From Marinifilum sp. D714 (GTDB taxonomy: Bacteria; Bacteroidota; Bacteroidia; Bacteroidales; Marinifilaceae), in the NCBI RefSeq assembly GCF_030851345.1, contig NZ_JALPNU010000002.1, positions 186,001 to 250,000 on the forward strand: DNA of 64,000 bases, in the 5' to 3' direction. This document shows positions 8,668 to 18,233 of the stretch, piece after piece. Every line of letters begins with the position of its first letter. Position 1 is the first letter of the stretch. The notes beneath the pieces were generated by a model. It saw only the letters and a list, made by a program, of their open reading frames with translations. It did not search any database and had not been told where the DNA came from. A program made the position numbers and the translations under genes.

Positions 8668-9036
8668 CTAATATACTCCCGTATTCAACATCACTAGTGG
8701 ACATGCTTCTTCGGTTTGGATACCATGAGCATTTGCTTTTTTATAAAAATTCGGGTTTTCAGTTCCTGGAGGAAATAGAATTCGTTCCGGTTTTAATCCA
8801 ATGATATAATCATGGTAAGACTCCAGGTTTTTAGGAGAAAGATAAATTGCTACTGTTTGAACTTTAGTCTCACATGGCTTTCCTGTTTGGATTTCTACGT
8901 CAGAAATCATTCCTTCCTTGTTGCCTATTGCAACTGTTTCAATATAGTGCTTCCGAAGAAGTTTTACACATTTATTTGAGTATCGATCTTCATTTGTACT
9001 CGCACCGATTACGAGTGTTTTTCCTGTATTTTGCAT
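8668..9036 (-). CDS. CoA-binding domain protein (CoA_binding_2, YccU-like)
   Basis: 122 residues forming a single Rossmann-type domain. The N-terminal GASTNEDRYSNKCVKLLRK and the later LSPKNLESYHD and ILFPPGTENP segments match the stand-alone CoA-binding family related to the succinyl-CoA ligase alpha-subunit N-domain. Biological role is unknown. It is a single-gene unit: a terminator lies downstream and the ispF terminator lies upstream. Confidence 0.88.
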   Translation of the reverse strand: MQNTGKTLVIGASTNEDRYSNKCVKLLRKHYIETVAIGNKEGMISDVEIQTGKPCETKVQTVAIYLSPKNLESYHDYIIGLKPERILFPPGTENPNFYKKANAHGIQTEEACPLVMLNTGVY

Positions 9037-9110
9037 CGTAAAGTATTTATATATCTATATGTAATAAATATAGTGAAATAGCTGATACATTTTGTGAATA
9101 TGAAAATAAA

Positions 9111-9140
9111 AAAGCCTTTTACAATATTGTAAAAGGCTTT
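9111..9140 (-). terminator. 30-bp perfect palindrome, terminator of the porU-porV-ispF unit
   Basis: AAAGCCTTTTACAAT and its exact complement abut without a loop (9111-9125 and 9126-9140). On the minus strand a U-rich stretch follows, 20 bases past the ispF stop. It also faces the start of the CoA-binding gene, so an operator role is possible but less likely. Confidence 0.8.
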
Positions 9141-9159
9141 AGAAATAATATTTAGAGCA

Positions 9160-9636
9160 CTATTTCTCAATTAAAACAGTTGCATAGGCTGATATACCTT
9201 CCTGTTTTCCAACAAAACCTAGTTTCTCGGTTGTTGTGGCTTTAATTGCCAAATCATCTAAATCAATTCCCATTACTTTAGCAAGTGTTTCCTGCATTTC
9301 AGGAATTAATGGTTTGATTTTGGGTTTTTGTAATGCAATTGTAGAGTCGATATTTCCTATCGAATAACCTTTTTCGGCTATTATTTCAACAGTTTTTTTA
9401 AGTAATATTTTGCTATCAATTCCTTTAAAATCGTTCGAAGTATCCGGGAAATGATAACCAATATCTCTCATGTTAGCAGCTCCTAGAAGAGCGTCGCATA
9501 TCGCATGAATTAAAACATCACCATCAGAATGAGCTACACAACCTTTGTTGTGCTCAATTTTAATTCCTCCCAACCAAAACTCTTCTCCTTCGGCTAATTG
9601 ATGCACATCGTAGCCAAATCCAACTCTAATCTTCAT
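9160..9636 (-). CDS. ispF: 2-C-methyl-D-erythritol 2,4-cyclodiphosphate synthase
   Basis: 158 residues, standard IspF length. The metal site is visible as GFGYDVHQL (D and H ligands) and HSDGDVLIHAICDALLGA; the C-terminal signature TTTEKLGFVGKQEGISAYA is also present. It makes 2-C-methyl-D-erythritol 2,4-cyclodiphosphate from the CDP-ME 2-phosphate intermediate in the MEP isoprenoid pathway. Its ATG overlaps the porV stop codon by one base (TAATG), so translation is probably coupled to porV. The pairing of an isoprenoid gene with T9SS genes is likely just operon history. Confidence 0.97.
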   Translation of the reverse strand: MKIRVGFGYDVHQLAEGEEFWLGGIKIEHNKGCVAHSDGDVLIHAICDALLGAANMRDIGYHFPDTSNDFKGIDSKILLKKTVEIIAEKGYSIGNIDSTIALQKPKIKPLIPEMQETLAKVMGIDLDDLAIKATTTEKLGFVGKQEGISAYATVLIEK

Positions 9637-10811
9637 TATTTAATAATTTTATCAAGATTAGCAGTTAAGGAAAATCTTAAAGTATTTTTAAGAGGGTTGT
9701 TTTGTGTTGTTGGAATTAGGTAAGAAAAATCAAGATCGAACATGTTTAATTTTACTCCTAAACCAGCAGTAAAATACTTGCGATTTCCTTTATCTTCATG
9801 TTCATAGTAATATCCACCTCTTAATGCAAATTGTTCTTGATACCAATATTCAAGCCCAAGTGACCATGCAATTTCCTTAAATTCTTCGCCCATTCCACCT
9901 GGAGCATCTGAGAAAGAACTAAAAATTCCACTTACAACTGATTTATCTGAGGTTTCACTTCCAACAATAACACCACCATTGTCATCTTCACCTAATGATC
10001 CGCTATTCGGAGTTGGAACCAAAAGTTTGTTCATATCTGCAGCAATGGTAAGTGAGTTGTATCTGTCCAATTCCATTTTTAATGCAGTACCCAATTTCAA
10101 ATTGGTAGGAATAAATTCCTTTTCATCATCGTTGGTATAGCTGATTTTTGAACCGATGTTTGAGATGTTTAGCCCCCAAGACCACACCATGTCTCTTCTA
10201 TTTCTTCTGAATTCATGCTGATAATAAATAGAAACATCAGCTGCAAAAGCATTTCCTGCTTGAGTTTCTATGCCAGCTACGTATTGAGATTGGGTTAAAT
10301 CTGATCTAATGTATCTGAAAGCAATACCTCCTGAAAATTCATCACTCAGTCTTCTTGAGTATGCAATATCAAATGCCCATTCGTTTGGGTTTTGTGCAAC
10401 CGGAATGTCTTCAGCTCTTTCCAAAAAAGCAATTTCACCTAACGAGAAGTAACGAAGCGAAGCGCCAATAACTTGATTCTTGTCCAATCGATAATATCCG
10501 GTAAGGTAAGAAATGCTCATATCATCAACCAAATCTCTCAGCCAAGGAGTATACGATGCAGAAACACCATAATTTCCATCAATCATGGCAAATTTTGCAG
10601 GATTCCAATGCATAGAATTTACATCAGGAGATGTTGCAACACCAGCATCACCCATTGCACCAGCTCTCGAATTTGGAGTAATGGTTAAAAAAGAAACCGC
10701 AGTTGAAATGTAGTTTGCACCAGAAGTTGAAGTCTGGGCAGAAACCTTACCAATGCCTGAAACAATTAAAAGACATAGTACGATTGTGATTAAAGTTAGT
10801 TTTTTAGTCAT
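9636..10811 (-). CDS. porV: Type IX secretion outer membrane protein PorV (LptO)
   Basis: 391 residues from the ATG at 10811 (MTKKLTLITIVLCLL, signal peptide ending near KVSAQ); an upstream in-frame start at 10847 would add 12 residues ahead of the signal peptide and is less likely. The mature part is a FadL-like 14-strand barrel: it opens TAVSFLTITPNSRAGAMGDAGVATSPDVNSMHWNPAKFA, where the segment NSRAGAMGDAG and HWNPAK are PorV hallmarks, and ends with an aromatic strand. PorV shuttles T9SS cargo from the translocon SprA to the attachment complex containing PorU. It lies 59 bases after porU and overlaps ispF. A TATATTTG element at 10834-10841 may give it an extra promoter. Confidence 0.95.
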   Translation of the reverse strand: MTKKLTLITIVLCLLIVSGIGKVSAQTSTSGANYISTAVSFLTITPNSRAGAMGDAGVATSPDVNSMHWNPAKFAMIDGNYGVSASYTPWLRDLVDDMSISYLTGYYRLDKNQVIGASLRYFSLGEIAFLERAEDIPVAQNPNEWAFDIAYSRRLSDEFSGGIAFRYIRSDLTQSQYVAGIETQAGNAFAADVSIYYQHEFRRNRRDMVWSWGLNISNIGSKISYTNDDEKEFIPTNLKLGTALKMELDRYNSLTIAADMNKLLVPTPNSGSLGEDDNGGVIVGSETSDKSVVSGIFSSFSDAPGGMGEEFKEIAWSLGLEYWYQEQFALRGGYYYEHEDKGNRKYFTAGLGVKLNMFDLDFSYLIPTTQNNPLKNTLRFSLTANLDKIIK

Positions 10812-10833
10812 AATAAAAATATATAATAGTCTG

Positions 10834-10841
10834 CAAATATA
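10834..10841 (-). promoter_or_regulatory. Candidate internal -7 element upstream of porV
   Basis: TATATTTG on the minus strand lies in the 59-base porU-porV gap, 22 bases before the porV ATG. No clear -33 partner. Confidence 0.35.
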
Positions 10842-10870
10842 AATCAATTAACTAGTTTTGTGGAGTTTTA

Positions 10871-13800
10871 TTATTTCAGGATCACTAATTTTTGAAATTT
10901 ATTTATAGTTTTTCCATTATCAGCTCGAACTTTTACACGATAAAAGTAAACACCACGACCAATGGAATTTCCAAAATCATCTTTTCCATCCCATTGAATA
11001 GGCCCAACTCTGTTGCCAGATGAATTAGTGGTAGTTTCTATTGTTTTAATTAATTTACCTGATACTGTCAGGATTTGAATGAGAACATCCAATTCGCTCG
11101 AAGATTGATTGTGTTCAAAATAAAAGCCTGTATTTGTAGTAAATGGATTAGGATAATTTAGCACATGTTTGATCACCAAATCAGCTGTTTCGGCAACAAC
11201 AAAGTCTAAACTGGCAATCGATGAGTTATTCACATTATCCCATACTTTTAGTTGTATTTCATGTTCTCCGGTTTCCAATTCACTAAGCTGGTAACTTACT
11301 TTTCCTTTTTTGTAATTGTCAAGGTCAGCTTCGTAGAAATCATTTAGTTCTATAGGACTTTCAGATTTTTGATCCAGTATTGCTATTAAATCATGACCAA
11401 TGGAGTTACCAACGGTATTGATGCCACTTGCATCTTGAACGATAGCCAATAAAAGGGGATTTTCATTGGTCATTCCCCCAGGGGTAAATTGTTCATCATT
11501 CATGTACAATTCTATTTCCGGACCAATTTTATCATCGCTGGCACTTGGATTTGTTCCCCCAACAATAATTGAATTGGTAAAACCTGCAGCATCGGTACCC
11601 TTACTTGATGCATAATATGAGATTTTACCTTTACCATATTGATAGTTTATATCTTTTGGAACAAAGAATGAAAAATTGAAAATACCATTTTTAATACTTG
11701 CCTTTCCCTTGTATAATATGCTGGTTTGGCTGGTGTACTCAAATGGATCTCCATCATTTCCTCTAGTTGATTTATTGATGGCTTTGTCGTAAATGGTTGG
11801 ATAAATAATACCATTAAAACTACTTAGGTCGGATCCTGATCCTGAAATAATTTTACCTGACATTTTAATCTCACTAAGAGCTTTTAATGTATCTACAGGT
11901 TGTGATATTAACACATCATTTAAGTGTGTACTTATGGCATTGTGTTCCGGATAGTTTAAGCGAAGAGCTGGATCGCCCAAAAGAGTGAAATTTCGTTTGT
12001 TGATTCCCGAGGAGGTTGCATTTTTAGTCAATCTCATGATATCACCCAAACGATAAAACTTACCATCTGAGGTCCGTTCAAATGCATAATTGTAGAAATT
12101 TTGATTCAGAGTAAAATTTGGAGATGAAAAAACAAGTCGGGTTGTCGTGAATAGTCCAATTCCACCTCCATTATCACGAAGTAGAATGATTTCTCCTGCC
12201 GACAATTTTTTGTAGTTGTCGAATCGACTAAACTCACAAGTTGCAGTCATGAAGAGTGGCAGTTTAACAGAGTTTTGCCAGGAGTAAATATCATCAGTCA
12301 TAAGAATGTGCTCATGAGCAAGACCATTTTCATTACCATGGCCTGTGTAATTCATGATTAATGATCCTTTGTTTATACTTTCGTTGATTTCCGTATTTAC
12401 ACCAGGATATCGCTGACCAGCCGAACTTGTGATTTGTTCAAAATCATCTAAAAATATTCTTTGAGCTCTGTATTGAGGATAATTGTTTTCAATTTGAATG
12501 GCTAGCCTGTTGGCATCTCGCATGTGAGTATTGTTATCTTCATCATCACCAATAAAACAAATCATAGTTTGCCAATCTCCTTTTTCTGCAGAATTGTAAT
12601 TTAGAATTTTATTGACAACGATTTGAGCCTCCTCTGAAGTATTAACAGGGAACCTTCCTATTCCAATATCAACTAGTCCTGTTGCTTCCCCTTCTTCGTC
12701 ATCCAAAAGTCCAAAATAATCATCGGTTACGAAGGATTGAGTTGGACTAAGAGAGTTTTCGGATTGGTAGGTCAATATTTTATTCGTGTTACTTTCTCTG
12801 TCTGATTGGTTATCGAAAGAACCATCTCCGAATAATAACAAGTACTTGATCATGTCTGATTCGCCGGTTGAACGATCGTAGAACATTTTAACAAAATTTC
12901 GAATGGCTGAAACATCGGGTGTACCTGAAGAAAATTCATTGAAAATTACATTTTGATCTACAACGGTAACATGTAAATTATCATTGTTTCGGTGGTAAGT
13001 AGCAATTTGTTCGGCATGAGATAAAAATTGTTTTGCAGAAACAATTAGCATGTCGGTTTGTGGCAAGGCATGTAAGTTTTGATTTTGTAGGTTGCCAATC
13101 ACTTTTGGTTCAGGAAAATTACCTTCAGGATTGAAAACAACAAACTCTTTTAAGCTGCTGGTTGATGTGTTAAAACTACCTGTAGTTCCATTTAAGATAA
13201 GTGGAATTTGTTTTACCGCATTTTGATTGCTAACATCCCAAACGCTTGTTGAGGCCGAACAGTTTTGAATTTGAAAACGAGAAATGTTACCCGTTGCTAC
13301 AGATTCAATATCTCTAAATAAGGTTTGCGAACCGTTGAGAGATAGATTGCAGCGAGCATTTACCCTTAAGTAATCTAACCAACCAAGGGATGATGCAGAA
13401 CTTTTTTCATATTCCAATTTAATATCAAGCTTGCTGTTTGTAGGAGTAAAACTGGTAAATGTCTTTTCTTTCAATCTGGCATAAGTAGCCGTATAGCTAC
13501 CAGTATTAACTGCTGAAAAATTAATTGTTCCAATATTGTTGGAACCAGAACTCAGTTTTAAACTGGTTTCTGAGGATGATCTTGCAGCAAAACGAGCTGT
13601 AACTATTGCACTGGAAGTGTTTAGTATGTTGGAGAAATTAAAACTGTAATCGAATTCTGTTGTTACGTCGAATTCCTGTCCCAACCATAACCTGCCACTT
13701 TCCAATAAATTGGTTTCATCAATGTCGATTACTCGATAGTCATTAAAAGAATTAACTGTGTTTGTGAAATTTGATTCTGAGTTTTGTTGTTGTATGATTT

Positions 13801-14650
13801 GTGCACTTCCTTGATCTGAGCTCAAAAAGTAATATGCATTATTGGAGTACAAATGATTTTCATGAACGAACTCTGATTTTTCTTCGTTGTATCTCCAATT
13901 TCTTAGTCCTTTGGCATAAAATAACAGGAAATCACCATCATTAAAAATTCCATCGCCGCCAGTGTTAAAATAGACAGGAACTACAGGAAGGTCATCTTTT
14001 ACCAATTCTGAATTCATTTTGGGAAGCATTCCACCACCATAACCATAAATACGAACATTTGCCGGATTCGAAATTCCCATATCAATTAATTGCTGATAGG
14101 TAATTTTGTGAATGGCAGTTGTGTCAACTGAAATTTTCACCCATTTGCCACTGCTTAAAACAGAATTGCTAGCATAGTTATTTACTGATTTTACACTTCT
14201 TTGTTGACTGATCTTTTTGAACCGTAGTTTAAAACTGACTAGTTTTTCAATGGTACCATTTGTTGGATTTTTTCTAATTGGAATAAATTGCACCTTTTGA
14301 TATTGAATTTTTCTGATTGAAACAGGCTCAGTGTCAGGTATTATTTCTGAAGAAAAAGATTTATTTCGTAAAATTTGCTGTTCGATGGAACTTAACGGTT
14401 CAAAATGCGTATCCAATAACTCAACTGAGAAAATTTCTCGGTTTGAACCTGTTCTTTGTAAGTGATAAAATTCAGGTAACCAGTTGTTCGTCAGATCAAG
14501 TGAAGCGCTATTAAAGGTTATGGTTCTAATGCTTTCTCCATCAGGAGATGAAATGTAAGTATCAGACCAATCTAGTTTGAAAGTATCGGAAGTTTGGGAA
14601 AAACTCACTTTTCCAATCAATAAAATTAGAACAATTATGAGATAGCGCAT
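10871..14650 (-). CDS. porU: Type IX secretion sortase/signal peptidase PorU (C25 family)
   Basis: 1259 residues with a signal peptide (MRYLIIVLILLIGKVSFSQ). The central gingipain-type C25 peptidase domain carries the catalytic pair: histidine in NYTGHGNENG (H771) and cysteine in TATCEFSRF (C805). The C-terminus has a FlgD-like/T9SS-type domain (YPNPFTTNTGF, later GRGVYFYRVKVRAD). PorU removes the C-terminal sorting signal of T9SS cargo and attaches the protein to lipopolysaccharide at the cell surface, working with PorV. Length is typical. It is transcribed away from gldJ and followed by porV and ispF. Both catalytic residues are present, so an active enzyme is expected. Confidence 0.96.
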   Translation of the reverse strand: MRYLIIVLILLIGKVSFSQTSDTFKLDWSDTYISSPDGESIRTITFNSASLDLTNNWLPEFYHLQRTGSNREIFSVELLDTHFEPLSSIEQQILRNKSFSSEIIPDTEPVSIRKIQYQKVQFIPIRKNPTNGTIEKLVSFKLRFKKISQQRSVKSVNNYASNSVLSSGKWVKISVDTTAIHKITYQQLIDMGISNPANVRIYGYGGGMLPKMNSELVKDDLPVVPVYFNTGGDGIFNDGDFLLFYAKGLRNWRYNEEKSEFVHENHLYSNNAYYFLSSDQGSAQIIQQQNSESNFTNTVNSFNDYRVIDIDETNLLESGRLWLGQEFDVTTEFDYSFNFSNILNTSSAIVTARFAARSSSETSLKLSSGSNNIGTINFSAVNTGSYTATYARLKEKTFTSFTPTNSKLDIKLEYEKSSASSLGWLDYLRVNARCNLSLNGSQTLFRDIESVATGNISRFQIQNCSASTSVWDVSNQNAVKQIPLILNGTTGSFNTSTSSLKEFVVFNPEGNFPEPKVIGNLQNQNLHALPQTDMLIVSAKQFLSHAEQIATYHRNNDNLHVTVVDQNVIFNEFSSGTPDVSAIRNFVKMFYDRSTGESDMIKYLLLFGDGSFDNQSDRESNTNKILTYQSENSLSPTQSFVTDDYFGLLDDEEGEATGLVDIGIGRFPVNTSEEAQIVVNKILNYNSAEKGDWQTMICFIGDDEDNNTHMRDANRLAIQIENNYPQYRAQRIFLDDFEQITSSAGQRYPGVNTEINESINKGSLIMNYTGHGNENGLAHEHILMTDDIYSWQNSVKLPLFMTATCEFSRFDNYKKLSAGEIILLRDNGGGIGLFTTTRLVFSSPNFTLNQNFYNYAFERTSDGKFYRLGDIMRLTKNATSSGINKRNFTLLGDPALRLNYPEHNAISTHLNDVLISQPVDTLKALSEIKMSGKIISGSGSDLSSFNGIIYPTIYDKAINKSTRGNDGDPFEYTSQTSILYKGKASIKNGIFNFSFFVPKDINYQYGKGKISYYASSKGTDAAGFTNSIIVGGTNPSASDDKIGPEIELYMNDEQFTPGGMTNENPLLLAIVQDASGINTVGNSIGHDLIAILDQKSESPIELNDFYEADLDNYKKGKVSYQLSELETGEHEIQLKVWDNVNNSSIASLDFVVAETADLVIKHVLNYPNPFTTNTGFYFEHNQSSSELDVLIQILTVSGKLIKTIETTTNSSGNRVGPIQWDGKDDFGNSIGRGVYFYRVKVRADNGKTINKFQKLVILK

Positions 14651-14961
14651 TTTTTGGTTTTAAGTATCGTTATTGAAAACAGAATTAACGCAAAATAAAT
14701 AAAACTTTACACATTGACGAGCAAACTGTTTATGATATCTGAAACTTGGTGTTTTTGCTAATTGCTAAAGATATTTTATTAAAAATGATTTAGCTCACAG
14801 AATTAAGAGAAAATCATGACTTAAATTTAGCTCAGAGAATCAGGTAGATGAGTAAAGATTAGGTTTTTCTGTTGAAAAATGTTAAATATTTAATAGAAAA
14901 ACTAAAATCATATACAATAAAATTATAGCACTTTTAGTTATATTTGTTGAGTTAAGTATTT
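14651..14961. promoter_or_regulatory. Divergent porU/gldJ intergenic region with candidate gldJ promoter
   Basis: 311 bases without a gene, shared by the divergent porU and gldJ. TATATTTG at 14939-14946 matches the Bacteroidetes -7 element, 43 bases before the gldJ ATG at 14989; a -33 TTTG partner is not clear. TTTAGCTCA(C/G)AGAAT occurs twice (about 14790 and 14828), a direct repeat of about 14 bases with one mismatch that could be a regulator site. No porU promoter is recognisable. Confidence 0.4.
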
Positions 14962-14988
14962 TTGAAGATAAACTACATTCAATCTATT

Positions 14989-16503
14989 ATGAAACTAAAT
15001 TATAGCATAGTTATTGCTGTTTTTGCTGCTGGATTAATGATCTTCCCATCTTGTTCGAAGGTTAAGAATCTGGTAGGTAAGGGAGAAAAATCAAAAACCA
15101 CGGGATGGGCATATAATGATCCTGACAATGGTGGTTTTGAATATCATAGCGGTTACGAACAGGCTACAGGTCCTGGACTAAAATTTGTCGAGGGTGGTAC
15201 TTTTACGATGGGAAGAACCCAACAAGATGTAATGTACGATTGGAATAATGTACCTAGAAGAGTTACTGTTCCTTCTTTCTATATCGATGAAACAGAAGTT
15301 CGTAATGTTGATTATCTTGAATACTTACATTGGACCAAGAGAGTTTACGTTTCTTATCCTGAAGTTTATAAGAAAGCCTTGCCAGACACTTTGGTGTGGC
15401 GCGATGAGTTGGCTTACAACGAACCATACGTAAATAATTACCTACGTCATCCTGCTTATGCTGAATATCCAGTTGTTGGTGTATCTTGGGAGCAAGCTGT
15501 TGACTACTGCGAGTGGCGTACTGATCGTGTAAATGAACAAATTCTGATTGATAAGGGTATTTTAAATCCGGATCCAGCACAGAGAGATGAAAATAACTTT
15601 AATACAGAAGCATATTTAGCTGGACAGTATGAAGGTTCAGTAAACAAGAACTTGCCTGATTTAGATCCAGATAACGAAGAAAGACAAGTTCGTTGGACTG
15701 ATGGTATTTTACTTCCTAAATACCGCCTGCCATCAGAAGCGGAATGGGAATATGCTGCAACGGCATTGATTGGAAACTCGGAAGAGGAAAGAATTACGGA
15801 TAAAAGAATTTTCCCATGGGATGGTCACTGGGTGAGAAACGAGAACAAAAAAGTTCGTGGTAAGATGATGGCCAACTTTGCTCGCGGGCGAGGTGACTAT
15901 ATGGGTACTGCTGGTGCTTTGAATGATGCTGGTGACATAACAGCACCTGTAAATTCTTTCTGGCCAAACGACTATGGTTTGTATTGTATGGCTGGTAATG
16001 TTAGCGAATGGGTTGCTGATGTTTATCGTCCAATGTCGCCAGAAGATATTGCAGAATTTAATCCATATCGTGGTAACGTATTTAAAACAAAAGTACGCGA
16101 CGAAGAAGGAAATATTGCTGAGAAAGATAGTTTAGGACGCATTCGTTACAGATTACAAAAAGATGAGGAATTGGTAGGACGTGAAAACTATAAGACTGCC
16201 GATAACCGTAACTATCGTGATGGTGATGTATCTTCAAGTATTGTTTCTGATTACGAATGGAACAATCCAGAGCATCAAACGCAAGGCTCAAGTCGCATGT
16301 ATGTTCAAGGTAGAGGACAAGATGGTAGCGATTTTAGCTCTATGGTAACTGATAACTCTAGAGTATATAAGGGTGGTTCTTGGAAAGACAGAGCTTTCTG
16401 GTTGGCTCCAAGTGCTCGCAGATTCTTGGATCAGAAAGAAGCAAGAGATGATATTGGTTTCCGTTGTGCGATGACTCGCGTAGGTAGACCTACTAGAAAA
16501 TAG
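14989..16503 (+). CDS. gldJ: Gliding motility / T9SS lipoprotein GldJ
   Basis: 504 residues from the ATG at 14989; the TTG at 14962 is a weaker upstream start. The signal sequence ends in IFPSC, a lipoprotein lipobox with Cys22. The body is a formylglycine-generating-enzyme (FGE/SUMF)-like fold: FVEGGTFTMGRTQQD, ETEVRNVDYLEYLHW, VVGVSWEQAVDYCEWR, RLPSEAEWEYAA, AGNVSEWVADVYR and YKGGSWKDRAFWL. GldJ is an outer-membrane lipoprotein needed for gliding and for stability of the T9SS motor-associated GldK. In Flavobacterium johnsoniae gldJ also lies beside porU and porV, which supports this call over a generic SUMF1 protein or GldK. Followed by a strong terminator and murF. Confidence 0.94.
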   Translation: MKLNYSIVIAVFAAGLMIFPSCSKVKNLVGKGEKSKTTGWAYNDPDNGGFEYHSGYEQATGPGLKFVEGGTFTMGRTQQDVMYDWNNVPRRVTVPSFYIDETEVRNVDYLEYLHWTKRVYVSYPEVYKKALPDTLVWRDELAYNEPYVNNYLRHPAYAEYPVVGVSWEQAVDYCEWRTDRVNEQILIDKGILNPDPAQRDENNFNTEAYLAGQYEGSVNKNLPDLDPDNEERQVRWTDGILLPKYRLPSEAEWEYAATALIGNSEEERITDKRIFPWDGHWVRNENKKVRGKMMANFARGRGDYMGTAGALNDAGDITAPVNSFWPNDYGLYCMAGNVSEWVADVYRPMSPEDIAEFNPYRGNVFKTKVRDEEGNIAEKDSLGRIRYRLQKDEELVGRENYKTADNRNYRDGDVSSSIVSDYEWNNPEHQTQGSSRMYVQGRGQDGSDFSSMVTDNSRVYKGGSWKDRAFWLAPSARRFLDQKEARDDIGFRCAMTRVGRPTRK

Positions 16504-16526
16504 AGAAGTAGTTTTCGAAATAAAAC

Positions 16527-16559
16527 AAAACCCCATCCTATAAAAGGATGGGGTTTTTT
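16527..16559 (+). terminator. Strong hairpin terminator after gldJ
   Basis: Perfect 13-bp stem, 16527-16539 with 16545-16557, loop ATAAA, then T-run. Confidence 0.9.
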
Positions 16560-16596
16560 ATTAATTTCGTCATTCAAATATTACGAGACAATTCCA

Positions 16597-17886
16597 ATGG
16601 AAAATTCTAAACTATACAGCTTATTTAAACAGTATCCAATTGTTGTTACTGATACAAGAAAGATTGTTCCCAATTCGATTTTCTTTGCATTGAAAGGGGC
16701 AAATTTTAACGGAAACAAGTTTGCCGAATCAGCAATTGAAAAAGGGTGTAAATATGCTGTGGTTGATGAAAAAGAATTTGCAGTAAATGATTCTTGTATT
16801 TTGGTTGATGATGTTTTGACTGAATTGCAGGATTTAGCCAGAGAGCACCGCAAGAATTTAGGAATTCCGATTTTGGCCATTACAGGTACCAATGGAAAAA
16901 CTACAACCAAAGAATTGGTTAATGCTGTATTGAGCATGAAATACAAAACTTTTGCGACTCAAGGCAACTTTAACAATCATATAGGCGTGCCTTTAACATT
17001 GCTATCAATGACCGAGGAAACAGAATTTGGAGTTGTTGAGATGGGAGCAAATCACCCAGGAGAGATAAAGTTTTTGTGTGAGATAGCAGAGCCAAATTTT
17101 GGAATCATTACCAATGTTGGAAAAGCGCATTTGGAAGGTTTTGGTTCGTTCGAAGGGGTTAAGAAAACAAAGAAAGAACTGTATGATTACTTGCAGGGTA
17201 GAGGCAAGGTATTTGTGAATTGTGAGAATGATCATTTAATGGGAATGTTGAATGATCAGGAAATATATAGCTATGGCAATAGCGAAGAGGCCGATAGCAA
17301 AGCCAAGTTCCTACAAGCTGCACCTTATTTGGTATTGGAATTAAGATCGCCGAAAATTGGCAAGCTTTACATTAAAACCAAATTGATTGGTGGCTACAAT
17401 TTCGAGAATGCATTGGCAGCCGTTACGGTAGGACGATATTTCGACATCAAGGAATCGGATATTAAAGTGGCCTTGGAGAACTACGAACCAAGCAATAATC
17501 GTTCGCAACTGAAGAAGACAGAAAAGAATGTTTTGTTTTTGGATGCATACAATGCCAACCCAACAAGTATGGGAGTTGCAGTGAACAATTTTGCCGATTT
17601 GCCAATGAAAAACAAGTTGGTGATTTTGGGAGACATGTTGGAATTGGGAGAAGATTCGGAAAAAGAGCATCAGCAATTAATTGATTTGTTGCAGAAGAGA
17701 GCTTTGGAGAATGTGTACCTGGTTGGCGATATTTTCTCGAAGGTGAATACCGAAAATCAGTTTAAAACATTTCTGTCGGCAGATGAGGTTGCTGCCATTC
17801 TGGAGAAAGAAGAGGTTAAGAACCATTACATCCTGATAAAGGGATCGAGAGGAATTCAGTTAGAGAAGTTGGTTGAAAAATTATAG
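16597..17886 (+). CDS. murF: UDP-N-acetylmuramoyl-tripeptide--D-alanyl-D-alanine ligase
   Basis: 429 residues with the three Mur-ligase domains: N-terminal UDP-binding (VTDTRKIVPNSIFFALKG), central ATPase with ITGTNGKTTTKELV P-loop and HEGFGSFEGV-type segment (AHLEGFGSFEGVKKTK), and C-terminal domain with LDAYNANPTSM and LGDMLELGE, which is the MurF signature. It adds D-Ala-D-Ala to the UDP-MurNAc tripeptide, the last cytoplasmic step of the peptidoglycan monomer. sugE starts 2 bases after its stop, so the two are probably one transcript. In contrast to most bacteria it is outside a dcw cluster. Confidence 0.96.
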   Translation: MENSKLYSLFKQYPIVVTDTRKIVPNSIFFALKGANFNGNKFAESAIEKGCKYAVVDEKEFAVNDSCILVDDVLTELQDLAREHRKNLGIPILAITGTNGKTTTKELVNAVLSMKYKTFATQGNFNNHIGVPLTLLSMTEETEFGVVEMGANHPGEIKFLCEIAEPNFGIITNVGKAHLEGFGSFEGVKKTKKELYDYLQGRGKVFVNCENDHLMGMLNDQEIYSYGNSEEADSKAKFLQAAPYLVLELRSPKIGKLYIKTKLIGGYNFENALAAVTVGRYFDIKESDIKVALENYEPSNNRSQLKKTEKNVLFLDAYNANPTSMGVAVNNFADLPMKNKLVILGDMLELGEDSEKEHQQLIDLLQKRALENVYLVGDIFSKVNTENQFKTFLSADEVAAILEKEEVKNHYILIKGSRGIQLEKLVEKL

Positions 17887-17888
17887 AA

Positions 17889-18215
17889 ATGGGAATAGCT
17901 TGGATTTATTTAATTGTAGCGGGATTATTTGAGGCCGTTTGGGCCATTGGATTAAAATATGCACAAGGATTCACGAAACTGTGGCCAAGTGTAATCACCA
18001 TTGTAGCTATGGGCATTAGTTTGTACTTTTTAGCTTTGGCCATTAAAAATTTACCAGTTGGTACGGCCTATGCGGTTTGGACCGGGATAGGAGCTTTATC
18101 AACTGCAGTACTGGGAATCGTTTTGTTTGGAGAGCCTGTTCATTTCTCTCGTATATTCTTTATGCTCCTTTTGCTGGTTGCCATTATTGGATTGAAGTTT
18201 ACGGCTACAACTTGA
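17889..18215 (+). CDS. sugE: SMR-family transporter, SugE/Gdx-type (guanidinium exporter-like)
   Basis: 108 residues with four membrane helices. The first helix holds the essential glutamate in AGLFEAVWAIGLKYAQGFT; the WAIGLKY stretch distinguishes the SugE/Gdx subgroup from EmrE-type multidrug pumps. Experimentally studied Gdx proteins exchange protons for guanidinium; that substrate is family knowledge, not seen here. It follows murF by 2 bases. I see no guanidine riboswitch upstream, consistent with readthrough from murF. Confidence 0.9.
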   Translation: MGIAWIYLIVAGLFEAVWAIGLKYAQGFTKLWPSVITIVAMGISLYFLALAIKNLPVGTAYAVWTGIGALSTAVLGIVLFGEPVHFSRIFFMLLLLVAIIGLKFTATT

Positions 18216-18233
18216 TTTAATGAATAAAAGTTT

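Noticed and set aside
9111-9140. 30-bp palindrome as a regulator operator
   Set aside because: Position just past ispF and a U-run on the minus strand fit a terminator better.
17860-17888. Guanidine riboswitch before sugE
   Set aside because: There are only 2 bases between murF and sugE and no conserved riboswitch motif in the murF end.
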